DNA from: Spirochaetaceae bacterium
GTDB lineage: Bacteria; Spirochaetota; Spirochaetia; Treponematales; Breznakiellaceae
Assembly (NCBI GenBank): GCA_031277165.1
Contig: JAISLT010000066.1
Span: forward strand, 1 to 41,034
Reading direction: 5' to 3'
DNA: 41,034 nucleotides
Position numbers and translations under genes: made by a program. Position 1 is the first letter of the stretch, and every line of letters begins with the position of its first letter. Under the pieces are notes generated by a model. That model did not search any database. It saw only the letters and a list, made by a program, of their open reading frames with translations, and was not told the origin of the DNA. Of the stretch, positions 39,244 to 41,034 are shown piece after piece.

Positions 39244-40128
39244 ATGATCGATACCAGTGAACTTATTATACCCTACGGCGCCGCCCTTCCCACCGAAGGA
39301 GCCTTGGCAATCGACGCCGCCCGGTACGGCCCAAAACAACGGCCGCCCAAAATTCCCGTGGGGGATTTTAAGCGGGATTTGCCGGTGTACCTGTTTTTAG
39401 GGGGCCTGGCGGTTTTAACGATCCTTTCCCTGGGGATCCTGCGGCTTGACTGGGTAAAGGTGGTAAACCGGCTTCCCAAACTGGGACAGGTTTTTTACGA
39501 GATGGTCCATTTTTCGACCGAGCGTTTTCACCTGACCATGCTTACCTTAACCGAAACCATCACCGTGTCTCTTTTAGCGCTGATCTACGGCCTTTTGGCG
39601 GGCTTGGTTTTGGGAGCCCTGGCCGCCCGGAATATCACCCCCTGGAAGCCTCTGCCGGCGATTCTAAAGAGTTTCTTTTCGTTTATCCGGGCAGTGCCAA
39701 CCCCGGTGTGGGTATTGCTGGTACTGGCCTCGATGGGTTTTGGCATGGCCTCGGGGATCATGGGGCTGGGTTTTCATGTGGCAGGTTTTTTTGGGAAGGT
39801 GTTCTCTCAGATTTTTGAAGAGATTCCCGAGGAAACCGTGGAAGCCCTTAGGGCCGCCGGGGCCGGACGGATTCAAATTTTTTTTGGAGCGATTCTGCCT
39901 TCCTCCATATCGGGAATTATTGCGTGGACCGCCCTGCGGTTTGAAACCAACTATATAGAAGCTGCCATCCTGGGCATGGTAGGCGCCGGGGGCGTGGGCT
40001 ATACAATCCTTGCGGCCATGAACAGCTACAAACTAGGACGGGCCGGACTTGCCATACTTGTGGTTTTTGCCTTTGCCCTGGGGATCGAGCTTCTTACGAC
40101 CTTTGTTAAACGAAAAGTACGAATTTGA
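39244..40128 (+). CDS. phnE: PhnE-type phosphonate ABC permease, second copy
   Basis: The 294-residue inner-membrane protein resembles the first PhnE: FIRAVPTPVWVLLVLASMGFGMASGIMGLG, EETVEALRAAGAGRIQIFFGAILPSSISG and AAILGMVGAGGVGYTILAAMNSY. It has a longer hydrophilic N-terminus (about 45 residues) before the first helix. I start at 39244 because GGAGG is just upstream, although the spacing is short; an ATG at 39229 is possible. A 126-base gap separates it from the first permease. Confidence 0.92.
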   Translation: MIDTSELIIPYGAALPTEGALAIDAARYGPKQRPPKIPVGDFKRDLPVYLFLGGLAVLTILSLGILRLDWVKVVNRLPKLGQVFYEMVHFSTERFHLTMLTLTETITVSLLALIYGLLAGLVLGALAARNITPWKPLPAILKSFFSFIRAVPTPVWVLLVLASMGFGMASGIMGLGFHVAGFFGKVFSQIFEEIPEETVEALRAAGAGRIQIFFGAILPSSISGIIAWTALRFETNYIEAAILGMVGAGGVGYTILAAMNSYKLGRAGLAILVVFAFALGIELLTTFVKRKVRI

Positions 40129-40137
40129 CAAGCAATT

Positions 40138-40175
40138 GAGCCAATCCCAAAACTCTGTTAGTTTCGGGATTGGCC
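40138..40175. terminator. Inverted-repeat terminator after phnE (dispersed repeat family)
   Basis: GCCAATCCC and GGGATTGGC form the outer stem, with AAACT/AGTTT inside. It shares GAGCCAATCC with 33629-33638. Confidence 0.5.
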
Positions 40176-40179
40176 TTGC

Positions 40180-40440
40180 ATGCCGCTGTTTAATGGCATG
40201 GAATGCTGGTACAGCCCTTCTACCGGCAAGACGATCAGCGCAGCGCTGCGAGCGGCCGGCAAACGCCGGGAACTGGCCGTGCAGTGGTTGAAGGAATTGC
40301 TGCCTGAGCCGGCGAGCAGGGAATCGTTCCTTCTGATGGATTCGACCCACGTGAGGGGTATTGCCGGGTTCATAGATTTGCCGTTTTTCGGGTCTGCGTC
40401 CTGGGGAATCCGCTGGGGGTGTTGGACGAGTCCCCGGTGA
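40180..40440 (+). pseudogene. Transposase remnant (DDE type, probable)
   Basis: An 86-residue frame contains GKRRELAVQWLKELLPEP and RESFLLMDSTHV. A hydrophobic strand ending in Asp followed by S/T-H is the usual context of the first catalytic Asp in IS4/IS1634-like transposases. The reading frame lacks the N-terminal domain and the remaining DDE residues, and sequence after about 40362 looks unrelated. From 40441 to 40628 I see no gene. No terminal inverted repeats could be assigned. Confidence 0.4.
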
Positions 40441-40628
40441 ACGGGATAGACTACAGCGGTTCTCGGAGTGTCCCGGTGCCGGGGGCATGGACATAGGTCG
40501 GCGGGGCGGATACGGACCCTGACGGAGTATGGATATTTCGCAACAAATGAAGAACCCCGCCGCAAGCACTAAACTTGACCCACAAATACGAATGAAGATA
40601 AAAAACCACAAAGGCGCACGAAGGAAGG

Positions 40629-41011
40629 GTTAGAGAACGACTCTCCGTACTCCGGTTTTAAAGGGCTGTACATTGAAATTGAACAAAATCCCAGGGAAAT
40701 CCCGGAAAGCTTCAGATAGGGGAGCATTTGAGCCGGATGAACATCAGTGAACTCTTTTACCCCCTTGTTTTCTATGGGCAATTGACCGTGTTCGACCATC
40801 ATATCAATACAATAAGCGCAATCAAAGGCTGTTCCTTTGTATAAAACAGGGATTGATTTTTCATATTCCACAAAAATCCCCTGTTGTGTCACTTCATGCG
40901 GTAAACAGGTTTGGCAGGTACTCTCTAGTAAGCCCGGTCCCAGAAATGAATGGACTTCATATGCGCAATCCAGCACATTTTGGCGAGTTTTTCTTGTTCG
41001 CGCGTAATCAT
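40629..41011 (-). pseudogene. GxxExxY family gene broken by two frameshifts
   Basis: The central frame reads VLDCAYEVHSFLGPGLLEST, then PVLYKGTAFDCAYCIDMMVEHG and FTDVHPAQMLPYLKLSG, clearly the GxxExxY family (proposed nuclease-like fold, function unknown). The natural start MITREQEKLAK (ATG at 41011) is one base out of frame, in an A-run at 40978-40981. The natural end NFNVQPFKTGVRRVVL with stop at 40629-40631 is also one base out, near a GGG run around 40694. Either the gene is decayed or the assembly dropped two homopolymer bases. Confidence 0.75.
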
Positions 41012-41034
41012 CTTTCTTCCCCTTGTGCGCCTGC

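Noticed and set aside
40033-40611. Minus-strand 192-codon ORF at the right end
   Set aside because: It overlaps the real phnE gene and the terminator, has no recognisable features and reads as a shadow frame.
1-41034. tRNA, rRNA or CRISPR array
   Set aside because: I found no cloverleaf, rRNA segment or regularly spaced direct repeats; the repeats present are dispersed single copies.

Overview
The window most likely comes from a spirochaete chromosome, probably a gut-type Treponema or close relative. This is inferred from gene content and style, not from a database match. Coding sequence is rich in CCGG/GGCC-type codons. The window carries FlgM, lipoproteins with relaxed lipoboxes, a DUF1538/PII pair, a SUMF1-fold lipoprotein and ferredoxin-dependent 2-oxoacid metabolism, as expected of a motile, fermentative anaerobe. 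An exact 16-bp match to the ParB site parS at 9792-9807 suggests that the origin of replication is not far away.

Layout. 1-602 is non-coding and full of hairpins and dispersed repeats. 603-1621 (minus) holds flgM and rsmI. 1658-3437 (plus) holds a membrane zinc-ribbon protein and a CcdA/TlpA thiol-redox pair. 3578-9249 (plus) is a tightly packed run: a phosphonate/iron-type ABC importer (binding lipoprotein, ATPase, fused double permease), a winged-helix/CTP-type nucleotidyltransferase of the LicC/PntC kind, a META-domain envelope protein and a YbaK deacylase. 9295-14720 (minus) holds a small secreted protein, an ArfB-like rescue factor, metK, a LysM lipoprotein, and a DUF1538 membrane protein with a tandem PII-like partner. 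14762-19792 (plus) is glycogen/maltodextrin metabolism (MalQ, debranching enzyme) plus a 5'-nucleotidase-like HAD protein. 19887-21314 encodes an ACT domain fused to butyrate kinase. 21406-23150 holds a putative outer-membrane barrel and an NlpC/P60 hydrolase. 23147-26142 (minus) is a four-subunit 2-oxoisovalerate-type ferredoxin oxidoreductase. 26380-31026 (plus) is more mosaic: a UDG-like protein, a SUMF1-fold lipoprotein followed by the broken 3' end of a second copy, an AT-rich YcxB-like gene with its own strong promoter, an unknown 125-aa protein and an AmrS-type radical SAM enzyme. 31072-33542 (minus) holds a membrane-anchored lipase-like protein and an orphan PstS. 33721-40128 (plus) holds a large MalT-like regulator and a complete PhnD-PhnC-PhnE-PhnE importer. 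The right end (40129-41034) holds decayed genes.

How the genes may work together. Two themes stand out. The first is phosphorus/phosphonate handling: two different phosphonate-type importers, an orphan PstS, a MalT-type regulator and a cytidylyltransferase-like enzyme, but no C-P lyase in view. This suggests that imported phosphonate may be used as a headgroup instead of being degraded. The second is branched-chain carbon: the VOR complex and the ACT-butyrate kinase could together interconvert branched 2-oxoacids, acyl-CoA, acyl-phosphate and branched fatty acids, with an amino-acid-sensing domain on the kinase. A phosphotransacylase would also be needed and none is seen here. Long intergenic gaps repeatedly contain the same few short hairpin or repeat modules, including one gap inside the VOR operon.
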